Made by a program: the position numbers and the translations under genes
Assembly (NCBI RefSeq): GCF_001519065.1
Contig: NZ_KQ954251.1
Span: 248,001 to 312,000 of the forward strand
Origin: Novosphingobium sp. FSW06-99
GTDB lineage: Bacteria > Pseudomonadota > Alphaproteobacteria > Sphingomonadales > Sphingomonadaceae
DNA: 64,000 bases
Direction: 5' to 3'
Notes under the pieces: model-generated
Databases searched by the model: none
What the model was told of the DNA's origin: nothing
The model's input: the letters and a program-made list of their open reading frames with translations, nothing else
In this document: in pieces, positions 9,390-18,605 of the stretch
Position numbering within the stretch: the first letter of the stretch is position 1
Layout of the letters: the number at the start of each line of letters is the position of its first letter

Positions 9390-10565
9390 GTGAGCCTTAC
9401 ACACGATACTGATACGAATCGGGCCGAAACCCTGCGGGCCTTGCCGCTGGATGCCTGGCACCGCGCGCGCGGCGGCCGGATGGTGCCCTTTGCCGGGCAC
9501 GCGATGCCGGTGCAATTCGAAGGCATCATCGCCGAACATCTGTGGACGCGGCGCAATGCCGGGCTGTTCGATGTGTCGCACATGGGCCAGTTGCTGATCG
9601 CGGCGCCCGGTGCCGACCAGACGCCCGCGCGACTGGCCCTCGAAGCCTTGCTGCCCGCAGATCTGGCCAGTCTGGATCTTGGCGCCCAGCGCTATTCGTT
9701 GCTGCTCGATGACCGCGGTGGGATTCTCGACGATCTGATGATCACTCGCTGGCCGGGCGGCTTTTTCCTGGTGGTCAATGGCGCCACCCGCGCCGCCGAT
9801 GTGACCCATATCGCCGCGCATCTGCCCGCTGGCGTTACGCTGACCGAGCGCAGCGATCACGGTCTGCTGGCCCTGCAAGGCCCCCGCGCCGCCGAGGCAC
9901 TGGCCTCGCTGGGGCTGGAACCGGCGCAGCCGCAGATCGTGCCGGTCGAACGGTTGTGGTTCATGGCCGCCGGGCCCTATCGCTGGAACGGGGCCGATCT
10001 CCATGTCAGCCGCTCGGGCTATTCGGGCGAAGATGGCTATGAAATCGCGGTGCCGGTGGCGGCCATTGCCGCCTTTGCCGACGCACTGGCGGCGCATCCG
10101 GCGGTGCGTCCGGTCGGGCTGGGCGCGCGCGATTCGCTGCGGCTGGAGGCGGGGTTGCCGCTCTATGGCCATGATCTGACGCCCGATATCGATCCGGTCG
10201 AGGCCGGGTTGGGCTTTGCCATCGCGCGGCGTCGCCGCGCCGAGGGCGGCTTTCCCGGCCATGCCAAAATCGTCGCTGCGTTGGCCGGGGGCCCCGCGCG
10301 GCGCCGTGTCGGGTTGATCATCGACGGGCGGCTTGCTGCGCGCGAAGGCGCCATGGTCCTGGCTGGCAGCACGCCGGTCGGCACGGTCACCTCGGGCGGC
10401 TTTGCCCCCAGTCTGGGCCATCCGATCGCCATGGCGTTGATCGATGCGGCCCATGCCGCGCCCGGCACCCCGCTTTCCATCGACATGCGCGGGCGGGCGA
10501 TTGCCGCGCGCGTCGTGCCGATGCCCTTCGTTCCCCACCGTTATCATCGCAAAGGAGTTGCCTGA
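9390..10565 (+). CDS. gcvT: Aminomethyltransferase (glycine cleavage T protein)
   Basis: GcvT transfers the aminomethyl carbon from lipoyl-GcvH to tetrahydrofolate, releasing ammonia. Family motifs visible are MVPFAGHAMPVQF near the N-terminus, GLFDVSHMGQ, YSLLLDDRGGILDDLMI, and SGYSGEDGYEI, plus a C-terminal barrel (GTVTSGGFAPSLG). I chose the GTG at 9390 because GCGGAG sits 9 bases upstream; the in-frame GTG at 9384 would be too close to it. It is the first gene behind the riboswitch and overlaps gcvH by one base (TGATG). Confidence 0.93.
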   Translation: MSLTHDTDTNRAETLRALPLDAWHRARGGRMVPFAGHAMPVQFEGIIAEHLWTRRNAGLFDVSHMGQLLIAAPGADQTPARLALEALLPADLASLDLGAQRYSLLLDDRGGILDDLMITRWPGGFFLVVNGATRAADVTHIAAHLPAGVTLTERSDHGLLALQGPRAAEALASLGLEPAQPQIVPVERLWFMAAGPYRWNGADLHVSRSGYSGEDGYEIAVPVAAIAAFADALAAHPAVRPVGLGARDSLRLEAGLPLYGHDLTPDIDPVEAGLGFAIARRRRAEGGFPGHAKIVAALAGGPARRRVGLIIDGRLAAREGAMVLAGSTPVGTVTSGGFAPSLGHPIAMALIDAAHAAPGTPLSIDMRGRAIAARVVPMPFVPHRYHRKGVA

Positions 10566-10936
10566 TGCCCCGCTATTTCACGCGCGACCATGAATGGATC
10601 GAAGTTGATGGCGCCGCCGCCCGGGTCGGGATCACGCATTATGCGCAAAGCCAGTTGGGCGACATCACCTTTGTCGAAGTGCCCGCCGTGGGCGCGGTGC
10701 TGGTGCGCGGCGACAGCGCGTCGGTGATCGATTCGGTCAAGGCGGCCAGCGATGTCTATGCCCCGGTCGGCGGCACGGTCACCGCGATCAATCCCGCGCT
10801 GGAAGAGGCGCCCGATCTGGTCAATTCCGCGCCCGAAGGCGATGGCTGGCTGTGGGACATGGATCTGGCCGACCCGACCGAGCTTGACGATCTGCTCGAT
10901 GCGCAGGCCTATGCCGATCTGGTGGCGGCGCTGTGA
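10565..10936 (+). CDS. gcvH: Glycine cleavage system H protein
   Basis: GcvH (123 residues) is the mobile lipoyl carrier that shuttles the aminomethyl group between the P, T and L proteins. The lipoylation site is Lys59 in [15 protein letters not shown]; Glu is replaced by Asp before SVK compared with the common ESVKA. The N-terminal [10 protein letters not shown] and C-terminal [10 protein letters not shown] are typical. The lipoate comes from LipA, encoded at 56.0 kb. It overlaps both neighbours, gcvT by one base and gcvPA by one base. Confidence 0.95.
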   Translation: MPRYFTRDHEWIEVDGAAARVGITHYAQSQLGDITFVEVPAVGAVLVRGDSASVIDSVKAASDVYAPVGGTVTAINPALEEAPDLVNSAPEGDGWLWDMDLADPTELDDLLDAQAYADLVAAL

Positions 10937-12294
10937 TGCGGATGTTGCCACTGGGTGCGGCGGATCGCGCCGCGATGCTGGCGACGATCGGCGCGCAAGC
11001 GATCGATGATCTGTTCGTCGATGTGCCGGCCGAGGCGGTGCTGCACGGGCCGATCCCGGGTCTGCCGCTGCATGCCAGCGAACGCGCGGTCGAACGCCAT
11101 ATGGCCGCGCTGTCGGCGCAGAACCTCACCGCCGAACAGGCGCCGTTCTTCTGCGGCGCGGGGGCCTATCGCCACCATATCCCCGCCAGCGTCGATCACC
11201 TGATCCAGCGCGGGGAATTCCTGACCGCTTATACCCCCTATCAGCCCGAAATCGCGCAAGGCACGTTGCAGGTGCTGTTCGAATTCCAGACCCAGGTGGC
11301 GCGGCTGTTCGGGTGCGATGTTGCCAATGCCTCGCTCTACGACGGGTCGACCGCGTGCTGGGAGGCGATCGCGATGGCCACACGGGTGACGCGGCGCAAC
11401 CGCGCGGTGCTGTCGGGCGGGCTGCACCCGCACTATGCCGAAACCGCCGCGACGATGGCCCGGTTCGCCGGGGATGATCTGTGCATGCTGCCCACGCGGG
11501 CCGAAGCCGACAGCGACGATGCCGCCGTGATCGCCGCGATCGATGGGCAGACCGCCGCCGTAGTGGTGCAATACCCCGATGTCATGGGCCGCATTCCCGA
11601 TCTGGCCGCGATCGCCGCCGCCGCGCATGCGCAAGGCGCGCTGCTGATCGCGGTGGTGACCGAACCGGTCGCCTTGGGCCTGATCGAAAGCCCCGGCGCG
11701 CTCGGTGCCGATGTGGTGGTGGGCGAGGGGCAGGCGCTGGGCGTCGGCCTGCAATTCGGCGGGCCTTATCTGGGCCTGTTTGCCTGTTCGGAAAAATTCC
11801 TGCGCCAGATGCCGGGGCGCCTGTGCGGCGAAACCGTCGATGCCGATGGCAAGCGCGGTTTCGTGCTGACCCTGTCGACCCGCGAACAGCATATCCGGCG
11901 CGAAAAGGCGACATCGAACATCTGCACCAATTCAGGGCTTTGTGCGCTGGCCTTCAGCATCCATCTTAGCTTGCTGGGGGGCAGCGGGCTTGAACGCATG
12001 GCGTCCATCAGCCACAGCCGCGCGGTCGCCACGGCGCGCGCGCTGGGCGCCGTGGCCGGGGTGTCGGTGATCAACCACACCTGGTTCAACGAATTTGCGC
12101 TGCGTCTGCCGCGCCCGGCGGCCGACGTGGTCGAGGCGCTGGCCGCGCGGGGCATTCTGGGCGGGGTGCCGTTGTCGCGGCTCTGTCCTGATCGCGCCGA
12201 TCTGGCCGATGTGCTGCTGATCGCGGCGACCGAATGCACCGATATGCACGATATTGCGGCGCTGGCCGCCGCGCTTGGGGAGGTTTTGGCGTGA
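10936..12294 (+). CDS. gcvPA: Glycine dehydrogenase (decarboxylating) subunit 1
   Basis: This 452-residue protein is the N-terminal half of P protein in organisms with split GcvP. Visible family stretches include [39 protein letters not shown], and [17 protein letters not shown] near the end. It pairs with GcvPB, which holds the PLP lysine. I start it at ATG 10936, overlapping the gcvH stop by one base; the GTG at 10933 is also in frame. Its TGA overlaps the GTG start of gcvPB (GTGA), suggesting tight coupling of the two subunits. Confidence 0.94.
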   Translation: MRMLPLGAADRAAMLATIGAQAIDDLFVDVPAEAVLHGPIPGLPLHASERAVERHMAALSAQNLTAEQAPFFCGAGAYRHHIPASVDHLIQRGEFLTAYTPYQPEIAQGTLQVLFEFQTQVARLFGCDVANASLYDGSTACWEAIAMATRVTRRNRAVLSGGLHPHYAETAATMARFAGDDLCMLPTRAEADSDDAAVIAAIDGQTAAVVVQYPDVMGRIPDLAAIAAAAHAQGALLIAVVTEPVALGLIESPGALGADVVVGEGQALGVGLQFGGPYLGLFACSEKFLRQMPGRLCGETVDADGKRGFVLTLSTREQHIRREKATSNICTNSGLCALAFSIHLSLLGGSGLERMASISHSRAVATARALGAVAGVSVINHTWFNEFALRLPRPAADVVEALAARGILGGVPLSRLCPDRADLADVLLIAATECTDMHDIAALAAALGEVLA

Positions 12295-13832
12295 ACGACA
12301 TCAACACCGCCGGATGGCGGCCCTCGCTCGGCACCATCGATGGGGCTGCGTTGCCCGACACGGTTACCGGCAACCGCGCGCTCGACTTGCAGGAACCACT
12401 GTTGTTCGAAATCGGCCATGCCGATCGCAGCGGGGTCGATTTCGACGACGTGGAACCCGACGTGCTGCCGACCCTGCCGCGCCGGGCCGCGCGGGTCGAT
12501 CTGCCCGGCCTGTCGGAACCCGAATGCGTGCGGCATTATACCCGCCTGTCGCGGCAGAACTATGCGATCGATCTCGGGCTGTTTCCGCTGGGGTCGTGCA
12601 CGATGAAGCACAATCCCCGCCTTAACGAGAAAGTGGCGCGGATGCCGGGCTTTGCCGCGGTCCATCCGTTGCAACCGCAATCGAGCGTGCGCGGTGCGCT
12701 GACCGTGATCGCCGAACTGGCCGACTGGCTGGTGCGACTGACCGGCATGGCGGCGGTGGCAATGAGCCCCAAGGCCGGGGCGCATGGCGAACTGTGCGGG
12801 CTGATGGCGATCCACGCCGCGCTCGATGCGCGCGGCGAAGGCGACACCCGCCGGGTGATCCTGGTGCCCGAAAGCGCGCATGGCACCAATCCCGCCACGG
12901 CGGCATTCGCCGGGTTTGCGGTCGCGGGCATTCCCGCCGGGCCCGACGGGCGGATCGATCTGGCCGCGCTGCTGGCACGGCTCGGGTCCGATGTGGCGGG
13001 GGTGATGATCACCAATCCCAACACGTGCGGTCTGTTCGAACGCGACATCAAGACGATTGCCGATGCGGTGCATGCCGCCGGGGGCTATGTCTATTGCGAC
13101 GGGGCGAACTTCAACGCCATCGTCGGGCGGGTGCGTCCGGGCGATCTGGGCATCGATGCGATGCACATCAATCTGCACAAGACCTTTTCCACCCCGCATG
13201 GCGGCGGCGGGCCGGGTTCGGGGCCAGTGGTGTTGTCGGCGGCGCTGGCCGACTATGCGCCGCGTCCGCATGTGGTGGGCGATGAAACGGGCGTGCGTCT
13301 GGTAGAGGCGGCGGCCGATCTGCCGCAGGCGTTCGGACGGATGTGTGCGTTCCACGGCCAGATGGGCATGTTCACCCGCGCGTTGGCCTATATCCTGACG
13401 CATGGCGCCGATGGCTTGCGCCAGGTGTCCGACGATGCCGTGCTGAATGCCAATTATGTCCTGGCCAGCCTGCGCGATGTGCTCGACGCGCCGTTCGCTG
13501 GCAGCGGCCCGTGCATGCACGAGGCGCTGTTCAGCGATCACGGCTTTGCCGAAGGGTTTTCCACACTCGATCTGGCCAAGGGCCTGATCGACGAAGGGTT
13601 TCACCCGATGACGGTCTATTTCCCGCTGGTGGTCCACGGCGCGATGCTGATCGAACCGACCGAGACCGAAAGCAGGGCTGCGCTCGATCAGTTCCTGGGC
13701 GCGATGCGCAGCCTGGCGGTGCGGGCGCGGGCGGGTGATCCGGCCCTGCGTGCGGCACCCCGCCATGCGCCCCGGCGGCGGCTGGATGAAACGTTGGCCG
13801 CGCGCAAACCCCGTCTGGTCTGGCGCGGCTAA
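12291..13832 (+). CDS. gcvPB: Glycine dehydrogenase (decarboxylating) subunit 2
   Basis: GcvPB (513 residues) is the PLP-binding half of P protein, which decarboxylates glycine and loads the aminomethyl group onto GcvH. The PLP lysine is Lys297 in [19 protein letters not shown]. Other landmarks are [16 protein letters not shown] and [15 protein letters not shown]. The start is the GTG at 12291, four bases overlapping the gcvPA stop, with GGGGAGG upstream. It is the last gene of the gcv operon; the L protein is not in this window. A hairpin/operator region follows before the acyl-CoA synthetase. Confidence 0.95.
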   Translation: MNDINTAGWRPSLGTIDGAALPDTVTGNRALDLQEPLLFEIGHADRSGVDFDDVEPDVLPTLPRRAARVDLPGLSEPECVRHYTRLSRQNYAIDLGLFPLGSCTMKHNPRLNEKVARMPGFAAVHPLQPQSSVRGALTVIAELADWLVRLTGMAAVAMSPKAGAHGELCGLMAIHAALDARGEGDTRRVILVPESAHGTNPATAAFAGFAVAGIPAGPDGRIDLAALLARLGSDVAGVMITNPNTCGLFERDIKTIADAVHAAGGYVYCDGANFNAIVGRVRPGDLGIDAMHINLHKTFSTPHGGGGPGSGPVVLSAALADYAPRPHVVGDETGVRLVEAAADLPQAFGRMCAFHGQMGMFTRALAYILTHGADGLRQVSDDAVLNANYVLASLRDVLDAPFAGSGPCMHEALFSDHGFAEGFSTLDLAKGLIDEGFHPMTVYFPLVVHGAMLIEPTETESRAALDQFLGAMRSLAVRARAGDPALRAAPRHAPRRRLDETLAARKPRLVWRG

Positions 13833-13848
13833 TTCGGCGCTTGCGCTT

Positions 13849-13890
13849 CCCGGCAATCCTTTTAATCATTCGATTAAGAGGATTGCCGGG
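13849..13890 (+). promoter_or_regulatory. Hairpin and 18-bp palindromic operator candidate before acyl-CoA synthetase
   Basis: The arms CCCGGCAATCCT and AGGATTGCCGGG enclose the palindrome TTTAATCATTCGATTAAG (13861-13878). The structure could end gcv transcription. The inner palindrome, 20 bases before the next ATG, recurs in closely similar form at 34464-34481 and is a candidate repressor site. Confidence 0.55.
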
Positions 13891-13898
13891 GACAAGTC

Positions 13899-15455
13899 AT
13901 GCGCGAAACAAGCGGCTTTGCGACGTTCGACGAATTCTTTCACCATTGGTCGCACCAACGCGGCGATGCGATTGCCCATCAGGAAGGCGATCGCACCACC
14001 ACATTTGCCGAAATGGAAGTGCGGTCGCGCCAGATCGCCGCGTTTCTGGGTGAATTGGGGGTAAACAAGGGCGATCGGATTGCCTGGATCGGCAAGAACG
14101 CCGATCTCTATTTCCAGATCTTCTATGCCGCCGCGCGCATCGGCGTGGTCATGGCGCCGATCGGGTGGCGGCTGGCCCCGGCGGAAATGGCCTATATCCT
14201 CAACGATACCGGCGCACGGGTGGTGTTTGCGGGCAATGGTTTTGGCGATGTGGTGCGTGATTTGCGGGCGCTGGCGCCCCGCGTGACCCATGTGCTGGAC
14301 GAAGAGGCCGCGGGCGAAGCCATTGCGGGCTGCCCGGCCATCGCGATCACCCCGGCGGGGCCGGACGATGCCGCGTTGCAGCTTTATACCTCGGGCACCA
14401 CCGGCCATCCCAAGGGGGCGGTGCTGTGCCAGCGCAATTTCTTCGGCTTGCGCAAACCCGCGCTGGACGCCGGGCTGCCCTGGGCCGAATGGTCGGACGA
14501 CGAGGCGATCCTGGTGTGCATGCCCTGCGCGCATATTGGTGGCACCGGGTTGGGCGTGATGGCGTTCAGCGGCGGGGTGCGCGCGATCATCCAGAGCGAA
14601 TTCAGTGCCGAAGGCGCGCTGGCCGGGGTGGCGCAGGGGATCACGCGCTTTTTCATCGTGCCGGCCGCGCTGCAGATGCTGATCCAGCATCCGCTGGCGC
14701 AGCAGACCGATTTTTCGCGGCTGCGCTATGTGCTCTATGGCGCGGCGCCGATCCCGCTCGACTTGCTGCGCGAGGCGGTGACCACGATCCCCAATGCGCA
14801 GTTCATGCAGTGCTATGGCATGACTGAAACCACCGGCACGATCTGTGTGTTGCCGCCATGGGATCACGACATGGCGGGCAATGCGCGCATGCGATCGGCC
14901 GGGCACGCGGTGCCGGGGGTGGAAATTCGCATTGTCGATGGCGCGGGCCGCGAAGTGCCGCGCGGCACGGTGGGCGAGATTTCCACGCGCAGTTCCAACA
15001 ATATGCTGCATTACTGGAACCTGCCCGACGCCACCGCCAAAACGATGGATGGCGAGGGCTGGGTGCGCACCGGCGATGCCGCCTATATGGATGACGATGG
15101 CTATGTGTTCATCCAGGACCGGATCAAGGACATGATCATCACCGGCGGTGAAAACGTCTATCCCGCCGAAGTCGAAAGCGCGATCTATGGCCATCCAGAC
15201 ATTGCCGAAGTGGCGGTGATCGGCGTGCCCGATGCGCGCTGGGGCGAGGCTGTGAAGGCCTGCGTGGTGCCCCGGCCCGGCCACACGATCGATCCCGACA
15301 GCGTGATCGCCTGGGCCCGGGCGCGCATTGCCGGGTTCAAGGTGCCCAAATCGATCGACGTGATCGACGCCCTGCCGCGCAACCCCACCGGCAAGATCAT
15401 GCGGCGGAGTTTGCGCGAACCTTACTGGGCGGCGATGGAGCGTCAGGTCAATTAG
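13899..15455 (+). CDS. AMP-binding acyl-CoA synthetase
   Basis: This 518-residue member of the ANL superfamily activates a carboxylic acid with ATP to an acyl-adenylate and then to the CoA thioester. The P-loop-like motif YTSGTTGHPKG is at residues 163-173, the adenylate motif YGMTETTGT near 306, the hinge GEGWVRTGDAAYMDDDGY near 385, and the catalytic lysine motif NPTGKIMRR near the C-terminus. It resembles FadD3/long-chain fatty acid CoA ligases, but the acid cannot be told from sequence. It stands alone, with a palindrome just upstream that is shared with the enoyl-CoA hydratase gene, suggesting common control. Confidence 0.88.
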   Translation: MRETSGFATFDEFFHHWSHQRGDAIAHQEGDRTTTFAEMEVRSRQIAAFLGELGVNKGDRIAWIGKNADLYFQIFYAAARIGVVMAPIGWRLAPAEMAYILNDTGARVVFAGNGFGDVVRDLRALAPRVTHVLDEEAAGEAIAGCPAIAITPAGPDDAALQLYTSGTTGHPKGAVLCQRNFFGLRKPALDAGLPWAEWSDDEAILVCMPCAHIGGTGLGVMAFSGGVRAIIQSEFSAEGALAGVAQGITRFFIVPAALQMLIQHPLAQQTDFSRLRYVLYGAAPIPLDLLREAVTTIPNAQFMQCYGMTETTGTICVLPPWDHDMAGNARMRSAGHAVPGVEIRIVDGAGREVPRGTVGEISTRSSNNMLHYWNLPDATAKTMDGEGWVRTGDAAYMDDDGYVFIQDRIKDMIITGGENVYPAEVESAIYGHPDIAEVAVIGVPDARWGEAVKACVVPRPGHTIDPDSVIAWARARIAGFKVPKSIDVIDALPRNPTGKIMRRSLREPYWAAMERQVN

Positions 15456-17392
15456 TCGGCCTTGAGGTAGGTATCATACCATGCCAGAGCGCCGTCGTTG
15501 ATCTGGCGCACGTGGTCGGGTTTGCGGATGCCGTGGCCTTCGCCTTCGAGGATGAGCAGCCGCGTCTTGACCCCCATCGCGTTGAGCGCGTGCCAGAATT
15601 CGACCGATTGCGGGGTGGGGCATTCGACATCGCGTTCGCCGACATAGATGAAGGTCGGCGTTCTGGCCTGCTTGATCGTTTCGAGCGGGGATAGTTGGCG
15701 ATAGATCGCCGGATCGTCATAGGCCGATGCGCCAAAGAACGGGATCATCCAGCGATCGATGCCGTTTTCGCCGTAATAGCTGATCCAGTTGGCAACGCCC
15801 GCGCCAGCCACCACCGCATGGAACCGCTGGCTGTGGGTGACCGTCCACATCGCCATGAACCCGCCATAGGAATGGCCGAACAGCCCCAGCCGCCGATCAT
15901 CGACCGGCGCGATCTTTTCCACCGCGTCGATCCCGGCCAGAATGTCGCGCAAGTCGCCCCCGCCGAAATCGCGCACATTGGCCCGGGTGAACGCCTCACC
16001 CTGGCCATAGCTGCCGCGCGGATTCGGATAGAACACGAAATAGCCGTGGCTCAGCAAGGCACGGGGCAGCCCGCCGCGAAAATCGTTGGCGAAAAACGCA
16101 GGTGTTGAGGCCGCGCTTGGCCCGCCATGCACATCGACCACCATCGGATAGGTCTTGCCCGGTTCGATGGTTTTCGGGGCCAGCAACCAGCCCTGCACGG
16201 TGTGGCCTTCGCTGGTCCAGGTGACGCTGCGCGCGGTTCCGGCGGCGACCAGCGCGGCGTTTTCGCGAGTCAGCGGATTGTCGACGCCCAGTTTGCCGAT
16301 CGGGCCGGCGGTGATGTCCTGCGCATGGGTATAGTCCTCGATCAGCGTCGCGGCGCGTTCGCCCCGCGCATCGAGCGCGATTGCGCCGTCGCCCGCGCGA
16401 ATGGTGGCGGGCGCGGCCCACACGGTGTGCAGCGCGCCGCTGGCCGGATCGACCGTCAGGATGGTCATCTTGTCACCGATCAGCGCAGTGGCCACCAACC
16501 GGTTGCCGCGCCACACGATCGAGGTGAACGTGCCCGTAAAATCGGGGGTGATATTGCGTGGTGCGCCGCCCGTTGCGGGAACCAGCCACAGATCGCCGCC
16601 GACCGAGCCGAAATCGCTCATCAGTCCGCCGATATAGGCGACCATTTTGCCGTCGGGCGCCACGCGCGGAAAATTGAGTTGATCCTTGGGCGTGGCGATC
16701 CGCGTCAGTGCGCCACTGGCCAGATCAACATGGTCAAGCTCTGCCACCCACCAGTTGTTGTCGCCATCGCCTTTGGCAGCAGTCGCGACAAAGCCCCGGC
16801 CGTCGGGGGTCCAGTCGTATTCATAGACGAATGTGTCGGCGGGCGAGACAGTGCGCAGCGCAGGGGCAGGGCCATCGGCAGCGATCACCGCGATGCGCTG
16901 TTCGTCGAACACTTCGCCGATATCGCCCACTTGCGGCGCGGCAGCCTGCGTTGCGCCCACCTCCTTGTGCGCGCCGATCACTGCCAGCACCGCCAGCGTC
17001 TTGCCATCGGGGGAAAAGCGCGGGCGTTCCGCCACCCCCGCGATCACCGCCCGGGCCACCGGCGCGCCATCGCTGACCTGGTAAACCGTGGTGGTCCCCG
17101 CCTTGCGGTCATGGGCGATGAACGCCAATCGATGCCCATCGGGCGAAAACACCGGGTCCTGATAATCGCACGTGGTGCAAGGGTCGAAGGTTGCCAGCAC
17201 TGCGCCGGTGGTGGCTGAACGGACCACCACGCGCTTGTGCGGTTCGGCAGCAGCGTTGTCGGCCTGATCGGATTCGATCACGGCCAGGCGATCACCGGCC
17301 GGTGCCAGCGTCAGCCCGGCGAACACGCGGCGCGTGGGGGCATCCGCAGCGGGGGCCGCAGAGAGAGCGAGGGCAAGGGCAATCAAAGACAT
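15452..17392 (-). CDS. S9 family prolyl oligopeptidase-type peptidase, exported
   Basis: The protein has 646 residues. An N-terminal hydrophobic stretch (LIALALALSAAPAADA) looks like a short signal peptide, so it probably acts in the periplasm. A beta-propeller-like region (repeated PDG segments) precedes an alpha/beta hydrolase domain with nucleophile Ser508 in FGHSYGGFM, Asp588 in GERDVECP and His620 in GEGHGIR. This is the S9C acyl-aminoacyl-peptidase/dipeptidyl-peptidase layout; the substrates are unknown. It converges with the acyl-CoA synthetase, whose stop codon overlaps its end by 4 bases. Confidence 0.87.
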   Translation of the reverse strand: MSLIALALALSAAPAADAPTRRVFAGLTLAPAGDRLAVIESDQADNAAAEPHKRVVVRSATTGAVLATFDPCTTCDYQDPVFSPDGHRLAFIAHDRKAGTTTVYQVSDGAPVARAVIAGVAERPRFSPDGKTLAVLAVIGAHKEVGATQAAAPQVGDIGEVFDEQRIAVIAADGPAPALRTVSPADTFVYEYDWTPDGRGFVATAAKGDGDNNWWVAELDHVDLASGALTRIATPKDQLNFPRVAPDGKMVAYIGGLMSDFGSVGGDLWLVPATGGAPRNITPDFTGTFTSIVWRGNRLVATALIGDKMTILTVDPASGALHTVWAAPATIRAGDGAIALDARGERAATLIEDYTHAQDITAGPIGKLGVDNPLTRENAALVAAGTARSVTWTSEGHTVQGWLLAPKTIEPGKTYPMVVDVHGGPSAASTPAFFANDFRGGLPRALLSHGYFVFYPNPRGSYGQGEAFTRANVRDFGGGDLRDILAGIDAVEKIAPVDDRRLGLFGHSYGGFMAMWTVTHSQRFHAVVAGAGVANWISYYGENGIDRWMIPFFGASAYDDPAIYRQLSPLETIKQARTPTFIYVGERDVECPTPQSVEFWHALNAMGVKTRLLILEGEGHGIRKPDHVRQINDGALAWYDTYLKAD

Positions 17393-17451
17393 GCAGCAGG
17401 ATCCCGGACTCGAGCGTCAGGCCGCGTTGGTGTGGGATTTGCGCGTCTTCG

Positions 17452-18420
17452 TCAATTTGTGACGGTCGACAAGGCGACATCGGTGCGGTTGGCGCGCAGG
17501 TGTTCGCGCCGTGCGATGATCGCGCCTGCGGCGATGATCGCCGGGGCGCCCAGCCAGGTGCTGGCCGGGGGCAAGTGGCCGAACACCAGCCAGCCCCACA
17601 GCAACGACCAGCCGAATTGCGCATAATCCATCACGATCACGCTCGATACCCGGCCATACCGCAGCGCGGTGGTTTGCAGCAGTTGCGAAAACAGCCCGAA
17701 CCCCCCGATGCCGCCGATCATCAGCCAGCCGATCAGATCGTGGTGGAACACACGATCATAACCGGCCGGCGCGAACGGCAACGCCAGCGCGAGCAGCGGC
17801 ACGCTGATCGCCGAAAAATAGAACACGATGGTCACCGGTTCCTCGGTGCGGCCCAGATCGCGCAACTGGATCGATATCAACGCCACCATGAACGCCGCCG
17901 CGATGCCCACCGCCAGCCCGAACAGCGGCAGATGCGAATGGCTGGGATTGGCCATGATCACCACCCCGATCAGTCCGAGCACCACCGCGCCGATCCGCCA
18001 GGGGCCAACCCGTTCGTGCAACAGCACTACCGACAGCACGACAGCAAAGATCGGCGCGGTAAACCCGAGCACGGTCGCTTCCGCCAGCGGCAGCAACAGC
18101 ACCACGCCCAGGGTCAGGAACATCGTGGCGGCGCCGATGATCCCGCGCCGGGCATGGGCCAGCGGGCGCGCGGTGCGCAACCGGTGCAATTGCCCGCGCG
18201 CGGCCAGCCAGCCGAACAGCAGTACTGTGGGCACAACCTGGCGCAGCACCAGCGTTTCGGGAAACCACAGCCCGTGATCGCCGCTCAGCTTGACCAGCAG
18301 CAGCACGATCGAAAAGAGCAGCGCCGAGGCCAGCCGCAATCCCAGCGCCAGCATCGGGCGCTGTGTGACCGGCGCTCCGCGATGGAGCGCGCGCAGATGG
18401 TGATTGCTGTCGGCAGACAT
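17452..18420 (-). CDS. EamA/DMT-family membrane transporter
   Basis: This protein of about 322 residues has roughly ten hydrophobic helices and a two-fold EamA pattern (for example AVVLSVVLLHERVGPWRIGAVVLGLIGVVIM in the first half and LLWGWLVFGHLPPASTWLGAPAIIAAGAII in the second). Drug/metabolite transporters of this type export small molecules; the substrate cannot be predicted. I chose the ATG at 18420 (MSADSNHHLRAL); the longer frame up to 18519 runs into a palindrome and is unlikely to be translated. It lies downstream of cpaF on the same strand, separated by the long hairpin. Confidence 0.85.
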   Translation of the reverse strand: MSADSNHHLRALHRGAPVTQRPMLALGLRLASALLFSIVLLLVKLSGDHGLWFPETLVLRQVVPTVLLFGWLAARGQLHRLRTARPLAHARRGIIGAATMFLTLGVVLLLPLAEATVLGFTAPIFAVVLSVVLLHERVGPWRIGAVVLGLIGVVIMANPSHSHLPLFGLAVGIAAAFMVALISIQLRDLGRTEEPVTIVFYFSAISVPLLALALPFAPAGYDRVFHHDLIGWLMIGGIGGFGLFSQLLQTTALRYGRVSSVIVMDYAQFGWSLLWGWLVFGHLPPASTWLGAPAIIAAGAIIARREHLRANRTDVALSTVTN

Positions 18421-18479
18421 GGCACCACCGCCTTGGGGCGATGCGGCGCGCAGATCAAGTTTTAGAGTCTGTTTCGAAA

Positions 18480-18571
18480 GTGCCACCCACCACCCCGCAC
18501 CCCCGGCCCAACCGCCCATTTAAGGTACCCTGTGGGTGGTTGGGCCGGGGGTGCGGGGTGGTGGGTGGCAC
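18480..18571. repeat. Long near-perfect palindrome (39-bp arms)
   Basis: Arm 18480-18518 (starting GTGCCACCCACCACCCCGCA) pairs with 18533-18571, with 38 Watson-Crick pairs, one G-T pair and a 14-base loop containing GGTACC. The outer flanks TTCGAAAG (18473-18480) and CTTTCGAA (18590-18597) are also inverted. It lies between cpaF and the EamA gene. It may terminate cpaF transcription or be a dispersed intergenic repeat. Confidence 0.85.
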
Positions 18572-18593
18572 AAAGTCGCCGAAAGGCGACTTT
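18572..18593. terminator. GAAA-loop hairpin beside the long palindrome
   Basis: AAAGTCGCC and GGCGACTTT form a 9-bp stem closed by a GAAA tetraloop, 12 bases beyond the cpaF stop on the minus strand. It fits an intrinsic terminator stem, although a clear T-run after it is missing because the long palindrome follows. Confidence 0.45.
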
Positions 18594-18605
18594 CGAACCA
18601 GGCTT

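Noticed and set aside
11766-13856. Long minus-strand open frame opposite gcvPA/gcvPB
   Set aside because: It is a shadow frame: no recognisable domain, and the plus strand carries conserved glycine dehydrogenase genes.
18421-18519. N-terminal extension of the EamA transporter starting at 18519
   Set aside because: The extension is encoded by one arm of the long palindrome and is Gly/Trp-rich; the ATG at 18420 gives a normal transporter start.
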